Source of the DNA: JBJXGE01 sp046154185
GTDB taxonomy: Bacteria; Planctomycetota; UBA8108; UBA1146; JAJFFE01
NCBI GenBank assembly: GCA_046154185.1
Contig: JBJXGE010000020.1
Span: forward strand, 1-64,000
Direction: 5' to 3'
DNA length: 64,000 bases
Shown here: positions 53,067-62,709 of the stretch, piece after piece
Layout of the letters: each line of letters starts with the position of its first letter
Numbering within the stretch: position 1 is the first letter of the stretch
Translations under genes and position numbers: made by a program
The notes under the pieces: model-generated
What the model was told of the DNA's origin: nothing
What the model saw: only the letters and a program-made list of their open reading frames with translations
Databases searched by the model: none

Positions 53067-56000
53067 ATGATTCTGCCATTTCGTCAACTTCGACGGCGGC
53101 GCGGCTTGCGCGTCGCGAGCTTCGTCTTGTTGCTCGGGCTCATCGCCGGCGCCGTCGCGGCCGCGAATATTTGGTGGCTCTTGCGACCGGAGCGCGTGCG
53201 AGCGCTCGTCGCCGCGGAACTCACGCGCGTCCTCAACGTCCCCTATCGGCTCGGCGCTATCCACTTGGGAATCTTCGACGGATTGATCGTCGAAGGGCTG
53301 ACGATCGAGGCGCCGGCGGGTTGCGAGGAACGGATCGCGCTCGAAATCCCGCGATTAGCCGCCCGCATCGATGTTTGGCAATACTTGCGCGGCGGCCCCG
53401 TGATTTCCGAGGTCGTCATTTCGAATCCAAAAGTGCGTCTCGAACTCTTGGGCGACGGCACGGTCAACTTGCAGAGCCTGCTCGCGCCCGCGAACCTCAC
53501 GACTCCGAGTTCGGCGACGCCTACCGCGGCGCGCCGCGCGCCGCGCATTCCGAAGCTGCGCGTCGACGACCTCGAGGTCGTCACTTGCTCGAAGACCATT
53601 TTTCAAATGTCAGCGCCGCTGCGCATCGAACAATTCACGCTCGAGAGCGCGACAGGGTTGCTGAAGCCGTTGGAGAGCGGCGACTATCGTTTCGCCGGCA
53701 CCGGCGCTTATCCGGAAGTCGGCGGCATTACACTCAGCGGCACGCTCACTGCCGATTTCGCGCGCGCGGAAGCGACGATCGAAATCTTGCGCGTGCGATT
53801 GGAAGAGCGGCTCGCGCAGCGATTGCCGCCGGCCATCGCGCCGTTCTGGGCCGCCTACCGCCCCGAAGGCGTCGCTGACTTGACCGTGAAGTCGCGCCTC
53901 GAAAACGCCAAATTCGAGATCCTCAACGCGACGCTCGACATCGTCGAGGCGAGTCTCACGATCGCTGAGCCGCCCGTGGCGATCACTTCCGTGAGCGGTC
54001 GCGTCGAACTCGCGCGCGATGAGCTGCGCATCGTCGAGCCGTTGCGCGGGCTCGCGGTGGGTGGTGCAGCGCGCCTCGAAGGCGGCCTCACGTTCGGGGA
54101 TTGGCAAGTGCAAAGCAGCCAGTTCACGTTGTGGCTCGAGCAATTGCCGGTCAGCGGCGATACGCGGACGCTGCTCAGTGGCGATCTCGTCGGACTCTTC
54201 GATGCGCTGCGGCCGCGCGGTCGGCTCGGACTCAAACTCTCGCTCGGCGGCGCGGATCTCGGTCGCCTCGCGCTCGAGGAAGTCACGCTCGACCGCATGG
54301 ACTTATTGCCGCGCGCGTTTCCGTACCCATTGCGCGAGATCAGCGGCGCCGTGACCAACATGGGCGACGGCTATCGGATCGACTTGAATGGTGGTGAGCC
54401 AGGCCGACCGTTGTCGGTGAATGGCGTATGGCGCACGGACCCGGATGCGGCCTCCGCGATACTGCTGCGCGTGCAAAATCTCGCGTGCGAAGAGCGGCTG
54501 GAAAAAGCGATCCCGGGCCTCAGTCGCCACATTTACCAACAGTTTGGCGCCCAAGGCGATGTGAACCTCGAATTCCGGCTCGTGCGGACCGCGAAGACGG
54601 CAACCGCCTCGCCCGAGGCTGCCGCCGACTCTGGTTTCGCGCGTATGCGGCTCACGGTCGACCTCGAGCCGGTCGCGGCCTCGATGAGTCACGTGGCATT
54701 TCCGTATCGCATCTCTGACTTGCAAGGCCGCGCGCGTTTCGAAGGCCATTTCGCGGCGGGCGCGGCTGGGCTCGAGTTTCGCGCCGACACTTTGGTACTG
54801 AGCGATGTCCGTGGTCGGCACGGAAGATCGTTAATGGCGCTCGATCACGGCGGCGCGCGCTTCGCGCGATTTCCTGGCGACCATTTCGAACTCGACCTCG
54901 AGATTTCCTCGCCCAATCTGCTGATCGAGAAAGACCTGATCGCCGCTTTCACGCCCGAAGCCGCCGCCGCAATTCGTGACTTCGGCATCGACGGCAACTT
55001 CGATACGAGAGTGCGCATCGCGACCGGCGCGAATGGCAAGATCGACACGAGCGTCGAAGCGCACGTCAACGCCCCAGTGACCGTGCGGTTCGCGCCGTTT
55101 CCGTTTCCACTCCATTTCTTGACCGGGACGGTGCGGCACGACACCAAAAGCGGCACCACTCAACTCAGCGACCTGGGTACCGACCCCGCGTTCGGGCCGC
55201 GCATTGAAGTTTCCGGGGATCACGGGCCCTATAGCCTCGGAGATGGCAAACCCGCGTCGTCCGGAGACCTCGATCCGGCGCTCGCGCGACCGCTGAAGGA
55301 CGAATTGTTCTTGTCGCTGCGCGTCGACCTGGCGCCGCAACTCGGCGATCCGAAGCTTGACTTGGCCGACGCCGTGTTCGTCGAGAGCTTGCCGGACGAT
55401 CTGCGACATTTGTTTCGCAGTCTCGAACTCAAAGGCGCCGCGAGCGGCAATCTGCGCGTCAACTATCGCTATCGTCCGCAGGGCGATGGTCCGCCAGCGA
55501 CTGAGCAGACGACCTATAGCGGCGAGGTGACGGTCGCAAGCGGTGCCGCAAATCTCGGTGTCGAAGTGAGCGAAGTGGCGGCGGCGATGACGGTGTTCGG
55601 TGACGCGGGTCGGCGCGGGGCCGGCGACCGCGAGCCCTACCACGAGTTATCCGTGCACGTGCCGGCCGGCGCGTTTCGGTTCAGCCGCTTTCAAGTCACG
55701 AATGCGGACGCGACCTTTTACTACGGCGCGCAACATCCGGCGGTTTCTCTGAGCCGCACCGGGACCGTCGATGCGCGCCAGAGTTTCAGACTCGACGAGA
55801 CTTTCATCGAGCGGTTGCGGCCGGGTCGCGTCGCCCAGGACCTCCAAGTGCTCATTCGCAAGGCGGAAGTTTATGGTGGTTACTTGCGCGGATTTTTCTA
55901 CGTGAACGTTGGGTCGACGAGGGATCTGCGCGGCCATTTCTTGTGTGACGAGATCGATTTGGCGAAGGGCGGTGATTTGTTTCCGCGCAAGACCGTGAGC

Positions 56001-56429
56001 GGACGCGCGGCGGGTGAAGTCGTGTTCTCGGGTTCGTCGCGCGCAGCGCAGGACATGACCGGACGCGGCTGGTTCGGTGTGCGCGATGGGAAGCTCAATG
56101 ACTTGCCGCTCACGTCGCTGATCATCAACCCGATCGTGCTCGTGCGCATGTTCGAGGCTGACGCACTGACGATCCGCGACATGGACACACGTTTCACGAT
56201 TCAAAACGGACGCTTTCACGTGAAGGAGTACGAAGATCTCGAGCTCAAGAGCCGCGCGATGCGAATCCTCGGCAAAGGCGAGATGGACTTCGATCTCAAT
56301 CTCGATTTTTGGTGCGTTCCGCAAACGTTCGGCGGCCTGCCGCTGGTCTCGGACTTCTTCAACACCATCGGCCGGCGTCGCATCACGGGCACGCTCGACG
56401 ATCCGAAAGTTTCTGTGCTCCCGTTCTAG
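53067..56429 (+). CDS. AsmA/YhdP-family large envelope protein
   Basis: A 1120-residue protein with one N-terminal TM helix (FVLLLGLIAGAVAAANIWWL). The rest is a long run of beta-rich repeats (for example LEEVTLDRMDLLPRAFPYPL) ending in an AsmA-like C-terminal domain (GWFGVRDGKLNDLPLTSLII and RRITGTLDDPKVSVLPF). AsmA-like proteins in Proteobacteria bridge the inner and outer membranes and move phospholipids. A terminator hairpin follows the stop codon. It is probably monocistronic; tsaB-alr end 73 bases upstream. Confidence 0.82.
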   Translation: MILPFRQLRRRRGLRVASFVLLLGLIAGAVAAANIWWLLRPERVRALVAAELTRVLNVPYRLGAIHLGIFDGLIVEGLTIEAPAGCEERIALEIPRLAARIDVWQYLRGGPVISEVVISNPKVRLELLGDGTVNLQSLLAPANLTTPSSATPTAARRAPRIPKLRVDDLEVVTCSKTIFQMSAPLRIEQFTLESATGLLKPLESGDYRFAGTGAYPEVGGITLSGTLTADFARAEATIEILRVRLEERLAQRLPPAIAPFWAAYRPEGVADLTVKSRLENAKFEILNATLDIVEASLTIAEPPVAITSVSGRVELARDELRIVEPLRGLAVGGAARLEGGLTFGDWQVQSSQFTLWLEQLPVSGDTRTLLSGDLVGLFDALRPRGRLGLKLSLGGADLGRLALEEVTLDRMDLLPRAFPYPLREISGAVTNMGDGYRIDLNGGEPGRPLSVNGVWRTDPDAASAILLRVQNLACEERLEKAIPGLSRHIYQQFGAQGDVNLEFRLVRTAKTATASPEAAADSGFARMRLTVDLEPVAASMSHVAFPYRISDLQGRARFEGHFAAGAAGLEFRADTLVLSDVRGRHGRSLMALDHGGARFARFPGDHFELDLEISSPNLLIEKDLIAAFTPEAAAAIRDFGIDGNFDTRVRIATGANGKIDTSVEAHVNAPVTVRFAPFPFPLHFLTGTVRHDTKSGTTQLSDLGTDPAFGPRIEVSGDHGPYSLGDGKPASSGDLDPALARPLKDELFLSLRVDLAPQLGDPKLDLADAVFVESLPDDLRHLFRSLELKGAASGNLRVNYRYRPQGDGPPATEQTTYSGEVTVASGAANLGVEVSEVAAAMTVFGDAGRRGAGDREPYHELSVHVPAGAFRFSRFQVTNADATFYYGAQHPAVSLSRTGTVDARQSFRLDETFIERLRPGRVAQDLQVLIRKAEVYGGYLRGFFYVNVGSTRDLRGHFLCDEIDLAKGGDLFPRKTVSGRAAGEVVFSGSSRAAQDMTGRGWFGVRDGKLNDLPLTSLIINPIVLVRMFEADALTIRDMDTRFTIQNGRFHVKEYEDLELKSRAMRILGKGEMDFDLNLDFWCVPQTFGGLPLVSDFFNTIGRRRITGTLDDPKVSVLPF

Positions 56430-56475
56430 TCGCAGAACAATCGCCGTGCGCGTGTTCTGCGACGAGATTTTCTCT
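56429..56475 (+). terminator. Terminator of the AsmA-like gene
   Basis: GTCGCAGAACA (56429-56439, starting at the last base of the stop codon) pairs perfectly with TGTTCTGCGAC (56453-56463), and GAGATTTTCTCT follows. The spacer is GC-rich. It marks the end of the tsaB-alr-AsmA stretch. Confidence 0.72.
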
Positions 56476-56563
56476 AAGGGCGCTGCTCCGAACGCCGGCC
56501 AAGTCGTTACCAGCTCTTGAATTAACCTGGGTCGGTCGCGTGCCGGGTCCGACCGAAAAGAAA

Positions 56564-56591
56564 TTGAACGAGCGCCGGTCGCCGATATAGT
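56564..56591 (+). promoter_or_regulatory. Sigma70-type promoter of the 56718 gene
   Basis: TTGAAC (56564-56569) and TATAGT (56586-56591) are separated by 16 bases, close to the housekeeping consensus, and lie about 125 bases before the ATG. An AGGAAAGGG ribosome-binding site (56704-56712) precedes the ATG at 56718. Confidence 0.55.
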
Positions 56592-56717
56592 GAGCAAGCC
56601 TCGACCCTCACGTATGTACGTTCGGGGCTAGTTTCTGGGCGGAGTTCGCCGCGACACTGATTTGCCGCGTGGCGCATTCGCCAAAGAACTTTGGGGTGGA
56701 AACAGGAAAGGGCGTCG

Positions 56718-57572
56718 ATGAGCAAAGCTCGTTGGATAGTCGCGCTCTTGGCTCTGTGTTTGACGGTACCGTTGGTCTTCGCCAACGACACCGACTCAAC
56801 CGCAGCCAAGTTGGAAAGCGCGAAAAAAGTACTGGCGCAGAGTGTCGCGAAGCTCGCGAAGACGAAGAGTCTCGCGGTCAAGTTGGATGTCCAAGGTGGA
56901 ATCTCGCAGAGCAAAGATCACGCGCTCAGCGAGACGACCGTGCGCGAGTCGTACGAGGCCAGCATCTACAAGGGCATCATGCACCTGCCAAAGCAAAGCG
57001 CCTATCGCACGGCCAAGGCCGGCGCGATCAGCGCGGGTGGCGGCAACTATCAGCAGATCTTGGCGTCGAAAGAGGGCGCGAAAATCGATCGCTTGTTCGG
57101 CTTCCCGCTTGAGATCTTGAGCGAGGCTGCGAACACCGGCCTTCAATTCGAGTGGATGGATGGCGGCGAGCGCATCGTCGAAGAAGGCGGCGAGGGTAAG
57201 ACGGGGGTCCTCAAGAAGGAACGCCTCGCGCCGACTCGCATGCGCGTCGAAGTCCCCGAGAAAGTCGGGCTCGATCGCTTCACGAAAATCCAGAACTCCG
57301 GCGCCATTTCGGACTGCTGAGGGGTCTCGCAATTTTTGTCCAGTGTGGACAAAACCGAGATCCGCTGCTTCTACGAAATCGAAGTTGACAGCGCCAACAG
57401 CTTGCCGAAGTCGATCAAGATGTACGTGCTCACGGGAGTTCGCGGCGCGGCCAAAGACAAGAGCCTCGAAACCGCCCGCCACGTGTCCTTCATCTTCGAT
57501 TACAAACTCGACGCGTTTAACCAAGTCGCGCAGATCGAGGTTCCTTCGGCCGTGCAAAAGCTGCTGAAGTAA
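56718..57572 (+). CDS. Secreted protein with one in-frame UGA (candidate selenoprotein)
   Basis: A frame of 285 codons is interrupted once, by UGA at 57318-57320 (residue 201), and ends at TAA 57572. The product has a signal peptide (ending near VFA-ND). It continues as a soluble protein. Around the UGA it reads SGAISDC-U-GVSQFLSSVDK; the part after UGA (KTEIRCFYEIEVD, YVLTGVRG, and VSFIFDYKLDAFNQVAQIEV) continues the same beta-rich pattern, which suggests a LolA-like or DUF2092-like fold, although I do not recognise a precise family. A hairpin with loop AGTGT follows the UGA. The ATG has a good ribosome-binding site and a promoter. Alternatives: a nonsense mutation in a pseudogene, or readthrough. 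If UGA is a stop, the ORFs are 56718-57320 and 57336-57572. Confidence 0.68.
57334..57354 (+). promoter_or_regulatory. SECIS-like hairpin after the UGA
   Basis: TTTTGTCC (57334-57341) pairs perfectly with GGACAAAA (57347-57354) around loop AGTGT. The loop starts 21 bases after the UGA at 57318-57320. The loop has the same N-G-U-G-N form and closing C-G pair as the two hairpins of the HMA-like gene. The stem sequence is unrelated, so the shared feature is structure and loop. Confidence 0.55.
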
Positions 57573-58040
57573 TCCGCGCGCGGCCTAGCGCCGCACGTCG
57601 ATGTGGTTTGCAGTCATGTCTAGCCCGAGATCGAGTGCTCTGCGCTTGATCTCGGGCTAGATTCTTTCTATGGCCGAGTTACCCCAAACAGCCTTTCGGG
57701 GACACCGTCGCGTTCGTTCTCCGGTTTATTGTGTCTCGCGCACACCTCACGGATCTGCGAGGCGCTCAGGCCTCGTAGGCCGCGGCTGCGGCGCGCACCA
57801 AGGGTAGCTTCGATCTGCGGCTGGTCGGCGTCGTTGTCGGCGAGTCCTGTTCGATCGGCGGGCGGTAGTCTCGCGGGCGTTCGGCAACATACCAAGGCAA
57901 ACGGCTCTGCGGCAGCCTGGGGCTTCGCTCTGTGGGCCCTTCGGGTCCTGTGCAGTTGGTTGGCTGAGCGACCCGTCCTCGCGAGAGTCGATAGTTGTCG
58001 GCATCTGCTAGAAACTCACCGTAAACGCGCGCCGACGGTT
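57573..58040. other. Intergenic region between the UGA gene and the cytochrome-like gene
   Basis: A 468-base gap with the terminator at 57619-57661 near its start. Between about 57890 and 57960 there is a short stretch (GGCAGCCTGGGGCTTCGCTC) that resembles the end of the hairpin repeat at 363-385 (GGCTGCCTTGGGCTTTGCTC), with a nearby GGGCCC/GGGTCC hairpin with a TTC loop. It could be a decayed copy of that repeat. No gene is supported. Confidence 0.4.
57619..57661 (+). terminator. Terminator of the 56718 gene
   Basis: TCTAGCCCGAGATC (57619-57632) pairs perfectly with GATCTCGGGCTAGA (57648-57661), followed by TTCTTTCT. It lies 46 bases past the TAA stop. Its position confirms that the transcript includes the part after the UGA. 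Confidence 0.85.
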
Positions 58041-58544
58041 TTATTTGCGGAGCGAGAGCAGATAAGCGATCACGTCCGCTAGCGCGTCGGGGCTCATTGA
58101 CACGGCGTTCATCTTCCCTTTGGGGCGGTCGAAATCGGGCTTCGGAATATACGCAGTGAGCCAGAGTCCGAGTTTCTGCTCCATATCGGTCGCGGCCACT
58201 ATCGCCTCGAATCGCGCGGCGCTCGCTTGGTAAAGGTCGGGCTTCGTCAACTTCATCGTCTCGATGTGTTTCGGATACTCGGTGAGGAGCAGCTCGACTT
58301 TCTTGAGCAAGCGAGCATCGATCGGCTCACCCATCTTGCCGCCGCTGCCGTCGATTTGATGGCAAAGCCTACATTTGCCGACTGCCTGCGTCTTGCCACG
58401 GACGATGTCGCCGGAATTCACGAACGTCGGAACTGTCGCGCTTGCTCCACCACCTGCGGCGGGCGTCTCCGTCGACGTCGACTTATCGCAACCCATGAGC
58501 GCGAGCGCCACGCAGAGCGTCCAACGCAAACAACTGTTGGTCAT
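58041..58544 (-). CDS. Cytochrome-c-like lipoprotein
   Basis: A 167-residue protein. A lipoprotein signal (ALALMGC) precedes a Thr/Ala/Gly-rich linker and a cytochrome c domain. CRLCH is the CxxCH haem-binding motif and Met in KMNAVSMSPDALADVIAYLL is the probable axial ligand. ATG 58544 is used because it gives the lipobox at the usual position. It is a single gene near the Bax-inhibitor gene, probably periplasmic and membrane-anchored. Its electron partner is unknown. Confidence 0.85.
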   Translation of the reverse strand: MTNSCLRWTLCVALALMGCDKSTSTETPAAGGGASATVPTFVNSGDIVRGKTQAVGKCRLCHQIDGSGGKMGEPIDARLLKKVELLLTEYPKHIETMKLTKPDLYQASAARFEAIVAATDMEQKLGLWLTAYIPKPDFDRPKGKMNAVSMSPDALADVIAYLLSLRK

Positions 58545-58662
58545 CGCAAAGTCCACTTCGCATCCGAGATTCTTGGAGACCGCCGCGAAGTCGAGAGATT
58601 TAGGGGAACGGCATAGGCAAGTCAAGGGCGCGGCGCACGAGCCGAGTCGCAAGAAACAAAGC

Positions 58663-58703
58663 GCCGGAAGCGATGCGGGCGCGCGGCCTGCATCGCTTCC
58701 GGC
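58663..58703 (-). terminator. Terminator of the Bax-inhibitor-1 gene
   Basis: GCCGGAAGCGATGC (58663-58676) pairs perfectly with GCATCGCTTCCGGC (58690-58703), and on the minus strand GCTTTGTTTCTTGC follows. It is 29 bases past the stop of the 58732 gene. Confidence 0.88.
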
Positions 58704-58731
58704 ACAAGACTCACTCGAACGAGCCGCCGGT

Positions 58732-59439
58732 TTAGCCGCGGCGCTGCATGAAGATTCGCAGTATGTAGTAGAACATCATCGCGACCGACGCAAAGAGTTC
58801 GAGCGCGGCGCCGACATGGCGGTCAGCCGGGTGGTGGTGCAACACGTTCGACGTGTCGTAGAGCACGTAACCGCCGGCGAGCGCCACCATCAACACAGAG
58901 AACCCGACGCCGGGCACGTTGCCCATGATGAACGACATCACGATGAAGATAAGCGCGCAGATGCCGGCCCAACCGAGAATCCCGCGCAAGAACGAAAAGT
59001 CTTTCCGCGTGACGAACACCAGCGCCGTGAGTCCCGCAAATGCGAGCACGGTCACTTGCGCGGCGCTTTCGATCATGTTGCCGCCCATGCTGTTGGCGAC
59101 GTAGAGAATCGGCACGAAGAAAAGCGCCTCGAGCAACACGAAGCCGATGAGGCTCAAGTACTGGACGCCGAGACTGCGCGCGGTGTGCGCGGTACGAGTC
59201 GCCAACACGCCACCCACCACGAACGCGCCGAACATGAGCAGCCCGCTGAGCCTACCTGCGCCAGCGAACATCCGCATGATGTCGTTGACGAGCCCCGACT
59301 TGAAGATCGCGACTTCGACGGCTGTGAATAACAAGATCGCGCCAAACAAGTGCGAGTAAGTGCGATGCAAGAATCGCACACGGACGTCGACGGCGGCATT
59401 GGCGACCACCGCCTGATCAAAATGCGTCGCTTCGTACAT
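58732..59439 (-). CDS. Bax inhibitor-1/YccA family membrane protein
   Basis: A 235-residue protein with about seven hydrophobic helices. The N-terminal VRVRFLHRTYSHLFGAILLF, the middle RSLGVQYLSLIGFVLLEALFF and the C-terminal LYDTSNVLHHHP are typical of BI-1/YccA. In E. coli YccA relates to FtsH; here the function is unknown. It is monocistronic, with a terminator behind it. Confidence 0.9.
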   Translation of the reverse strand: MYEATHFDQAVVANAAVDVRVRFLHRTYSHLFGAILLFTAVEVAIFKSGLVNDIMRMFAGAGRLSGLLMFGAFVVGGVLATRTAHTARSLGVQYLSLIGFVLLEALFFVPILYVANSMGGNMIESAAQVTVLAFAGLTALVFVTRKDFSFLRGILGWAGICALIFIVMSFIMGNVPGVGFSVLMVALAGGYVLYDTSNVLHHHPADRHVGAALELFASVAMMFYYILRIFMQRRG

Positions 59440-59489
59440 GAATGTCCTTTCGGGGAGAAAACGCTGCTGAACCTTGAAGAAGTCTAGCC

Positions 59490-61703
59490 TTATTCTGCTG
59501 GAAGCGTCAATTCGAGGGTTTGATCGCCAGCGCCGAGCGTGTATTCCTTGCTCGTTGCGCGCGCGCCGCGTTGCGCGTGCACGCGCATGGCGCCCGGCGG
59601 TAGCCCGCCGAAAACCGCCTCGCCCTTGGCGTCGGTCGTCAACCGCCGCGAGCGCGGCGGCGCGGACTCTCCCGGCGGCTCCGAGACCCGCACTTCGGCC
59701 ATCGGAATCGTGGCGCCATCGGCACCGCGCACGCGCACGCGCAATAGACTCGCCGCGCGCAACGACACGCGCTGGGTAGAGCGCTCACCGTCTGTGAGCG
59801 CGACTGCCAACGTCTCTTCCACGCAGTAGGGAGCGACCACGTAAACTTCGAACGCGCCGATCGGCAAATGTTCAATTTCGAGCCGGCCCTGCGAATCGAA
59901 GAAATAGCGCACACCCCCGTCGAGATGGCCGTCGACGCGACGGGTCACTTCTTCGCCGCCCGGCAAACGCGCGATGAGAGACGCCGGCCCCGGTTCGACG
60001 CCGCTCGGCCATTCGAGCTCGATCACGAGCGAGCCGCCGCTGGTAACGCGAAGCTCCAAAGCTTGCGTCGCGTTGGGATCACACGGAAAACTCTGGGTCG
60101 CGCAATCGGCATGTTCGACCGTCAACTCGAGCGGCGCGATCGGCAGCACGTCCGACAATTCGAACTTGCCGTCCGCGTCAGTCCACGTCTCTTGCGTTGC
60201 GCGCAGCCAGCGCGCGGCACGCGCGTCATCGCCACGCGCCGATTGCGCGTGCCCGACCCAAGCGTTTGCTAACGGTCGACCGCCGGCGTCCATCACGCGA
60301 CCGGTGATGGAGATCGTCGGCGCCAACGTCCAGACGTTTTCGACCTGCTCGACAAGCTGGCCATCCGCGGGCGCGGACCAGCTGCCATTTTCAAACGGCA
60401 GCCACCAGCCGGGAAGCTTGGCCAGGAGCCGCACCGCCGCGTCGTCCGCCGCCCCCGCGAAAGAAAATCTACCGTCGCCAGCCGTGACGCTCGTGAGAAT
60501 CTGTCCGCGCGCCGCTCGACCTTGAAAGAGTCCGACCGTCGCACCGGCGGCCGGTTTTCCATCCGGGAACTGTAGGCGCCCGTCAAGCGTGACACCCGGA
60601 CGCAATTCAAACGTGACTTCCGCACCGGGGCCGGCGGCGCCAATTGAGACGCGTTGTGTGTGCGGCACGTACCCATCGTGGACGAGCAGCACATCCGCAT
60701 CGGCGCCCGCGAGCTGCAGCTCGAAACGACCGGCGCCATCGCTCGTCGCTTGCGCATAGCACAGCGGATTCAGCGCCGTGACGTCGACGCCCGCGAGTGG
60801 CGCACGAGTCACGGTATCAACGATGCGCCCCTTCACCACGACGCCACTGGCGAGCCGTACTTCCAAGTCCTCGACCGGCGCCACCACGACCGGCACGACG
60901 TTGCCGGGACCATGGGTTCCTTCTGCGACGACAAGTATGTAGCGACCGCTCGAGACGCCATCGAATCGAAAAGTGCCGTCGGTCGCTGATGTCGCGTCGA
61001 GTTGCTGATAACCGAAACCGGCGCCCGGCGATTTCTCGAGCAGATGCAGCGCTACGCCAGCGGCGGGACGACCGTTCGAATCGACAACGCGTCCCGCGAC
61101 GCCAAGTCCATCGGCGAGCACGAAGCTCAGTGAGATGCGCCGCTGCCGTTCGCGCAAGCGCACGGGACCCTCGAGCTGCGTCGCGTAGCCGGCCGCGCCG
61201 GCCCGCACTAAATACTCGCCGGGCTCCGCCAGCACGGCGCGAAACGCGCCGCGGCGATCGGTGCGTGCCATCGCGATCGCCTGCGGTGGACTTGCCAGTT
61301 GTCCCAGCATCGCCGCCGCGTCGCGCGCGGTCTGGCTCTCGGTCGCGGCAAAAACTTCGACGACCGCGGAGCGCACTGGCTCGTGATTCGCCCCGAGCAC
61401 GACGCCTTCGATCACGAAAGTCGGCTCCGCGAGCGCCACCGCGTCAGCGCCCGCCGGCGCAGCGCCTGGCAGGAGCGGAGTTGCCGCCGTCGCCGGGAGC
61501 GAATCGGGCACCGCCACGATCGGCGCCGAATCGTCGTCACTTTGCTGCGCGACGCTGTCGGTATCGGACGATGCGCCGGGCGACGCGAACGGACGATCTC
61601 CTGGAGAGGAGTGCGCAGAGTCGTCGCGCCCGAACCACGTCACGAGACCCGTGCCGAGTCCGAGCGCCACGAGCAGCGCGACTAACACCAGCGGCTTTTT
61701 CAT
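59490..61703 (-). CDS. Large carboxypeptidase-regulatory-repeat protein
   Basis: A 737-residue protein with an N-terminal TM helix (LVLVALLVALGLGTGLVTW), a Ser/Asp/Pro-rich linker, and at least six carboxypeptidase-regulatory-like (CarboxypepD_reg) beta domains. Each has a pattern like GRVVDSNGRPAAGVALHLLE, GRIVDTVTRAPLAGVDVTAL or GRVMDAGGRPLANAWVGHAQ. These proteins are common in Planctomycetota and are probably exposed at the cell surface. The ligand is unknown. No neighbour suggests a role. Confidence 0.85.
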   Translation of the reverse strand: MKKPLVLVALLVALGLGTGLVTWFGRDDSAHSSPGDRPFASPGASSDTDSVAQQSDDDSAPIVAVPDSLPATAATPLLPGAAPAGADAVALAEPTFVIEGVVLGANHEPVRSAVVEVFAATESQTARDAAAMLGQLASPPQAIAMARTDRRGAFRAVLAEPGEYLVRAGAAGYATQLEGPVRLRERQRRISLSFVLADGLGVAGRVVDSNGRPAAGVALHLLEKSPGAGFGYQQLDATSATDGTFRFDGVSSGRYILVVAEGTHGPGNVVPVVVAPVEDLEVRLASGVVVKGRIVDTVTRAPLAGVDVTALNPLCYAQATSDGAGRFELQLAGADADVLLVHDGYVPHTQRVSIGAAGPGAEVTFELRPGVTLDGRLQFPDGKPAAGATVGLFQGRAARGQILTSVTAGDGRFSFAGAADDAAVRLLAKLPGWWLPFENGSWSAPADGQLVEQVENVWTLAPTISITGRVMDAGGRPLANAWVGHAQSARGDDARAARWLRATQETWTDADGKFELSDVLPIAPLELTVEHADCATQSFPCDPNATQALELRVTSGGSLVIELEWPSGVEPGPASLIARLPGGEEVTRRVDGHLDGGVRYFFDSQGRLEIEHLPIGAFEVYVVAPYCVEETLAVALTDGERSTQRVSLRAASLLRVRVRGADGATIPMAEVRVSEPPGESAPPRSRRLTTDAKGEAVFGGLPPGAMRVHAQRGARATSKEYTLGAGDQTLELTLPAE

Positions 61704-61771
61704 GACGAGTCGAGTCTCACCACGTCATCCGGCTTGTCAAGAAACGAGCTTGGCAAAAAAAACGGGCGCGA

Positions 61772-62680
61772 TCAAAAATCGTCCCGCAAGCGGGCGAGTA
61801 ATTCACGCCCTTCGGCTTCGAACTCCTCATCGTCGTGCTCGACGGCCCATACGATCGTGGCGGCGGCATGCAGCAACGCGAGTTCGAACAGTCGGTCGCG
61901 ATCGGGCTCGCTGAGCTGACGACCATAGCCGGCGAGAAACGCGGTTTCGAACTGCGCATCTAGCGGCCAATGATGACACCAAAGGCGCACGATGTCGTTG
62001 AGCCACAAGTCAGAGCGCGTGTGCTCGAAGTCGACGACATAAAATGTGTCGCACCGTCCGTCGCGTACTCCGACCAACCAATTCCGCGGCTGATAGTCGC
62101 GATGGCAGGCAACTCGTTCGAGTCCGTCGAAGCCCTCGGCGTTGCGGAAGCGCGACGCGAGCCAACGGCGATCGTCGTTCGAGATGACTCCGGCGCCGCG
62201 TGCGAGCGCATGCGCCATTCGATCGCGGAGCGCCAGCGGCACCGATAAGCGGTCGCGATCGACGATCGGCAACGAATGGAGGGCGCGCAACCACTCGCCA
62301 GCGGCGCGCATCACGGCGCACGCATCCGCGCGCGTGCGGAGTCGATCCGTCAGACGCGTACCGGGAACTTCGCTCAGCAGCACAGCGCGCGCGGGTGGCG
62401 GTGCGATCGCCACGAGGCGCGGCACGCCTTCGAGTTCGGTCAGCCAACCGAGGTAAGCGTCGCGCTCGCGCTCGAAGGCCGGTCGCGACTCGAAAAGTTT
62501 GAGATAAAAGCCGGTTGCATCGGATGCACCGGGCCGACTCGAACCGATCCTAAAAAGATGCGCGCGACCGACGGGTGGTGCGCCGCGATATGTCAGCAAG
62601 TCCGCTGCCGGGCCGCACTCCTCGCGCAGCCAATCGCGCAGACCTTCATCCAAAGCGTCGGGGGTGGCCTCGACCGTCAC
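61772..62680 (-). CDS. Phosphotransferase family protein (APH-like kinase)
   Basis: A 302-residue protein with an aminoglycoside phosphotransferase/choline-kinase fold. HRDYQPRNWLVGV is the catalytic loop with the Asp-Asn pair, and VVDFEHTRSDLWLNDIV is the DFG-like metal site. The substrate is unknown: families with this fold act on antibiotics, choline, homoserine or sugars. It is in tandem with 62710-63102, which lies 29 bases upstream on the same strand. Confidence 0.85.
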   Translation of the reverse strand: MTVEATPDALDEGLRDWLREECGPAADLLTYRGAPPVGRAHLFRIGSSRPGASDATGFYLKLFESRPAFERERDAYLGWLTELEGVPRLVAIAPPPARAVLLSEVPGTRLTDRLRTRADACAVMRAAGEWLRALHSLPIVDRDRLSVPLALRDRMAHALARGAGVISNDDRRWLASRFRNAEGFDGLERVACHRDYQPRNWLVGVRDGRCDTFYVVDFEHTRSDLWLNDIVRLWCHHWPLDAQFETAFLAGYGRQLSEPDRDRLFELALLHAAATIVWAVEHDDEEFEAEGRELLARLRDDF

Positions 62681-62709
62681 GATGCATCCTTCCTTTCGCG
62701 GCGCTCGAA

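Noticed and set aside
11580..57320. Global reassignment of UGA to Trp
   Set aside because: UGA ends many genes here with tight overlaps to the next start (GTGA at 2413-2416, ATGA at 49125-49128, TGATG at 51789-51793), and TGG is used normally for Trp.
57729..58082. Open frame of 117 codons on the plus strand
   Set aside because: Composition is low-complexity and Arg-rich, with no ribosome-binding site, and it overlaps the cytochrome gene antisense.
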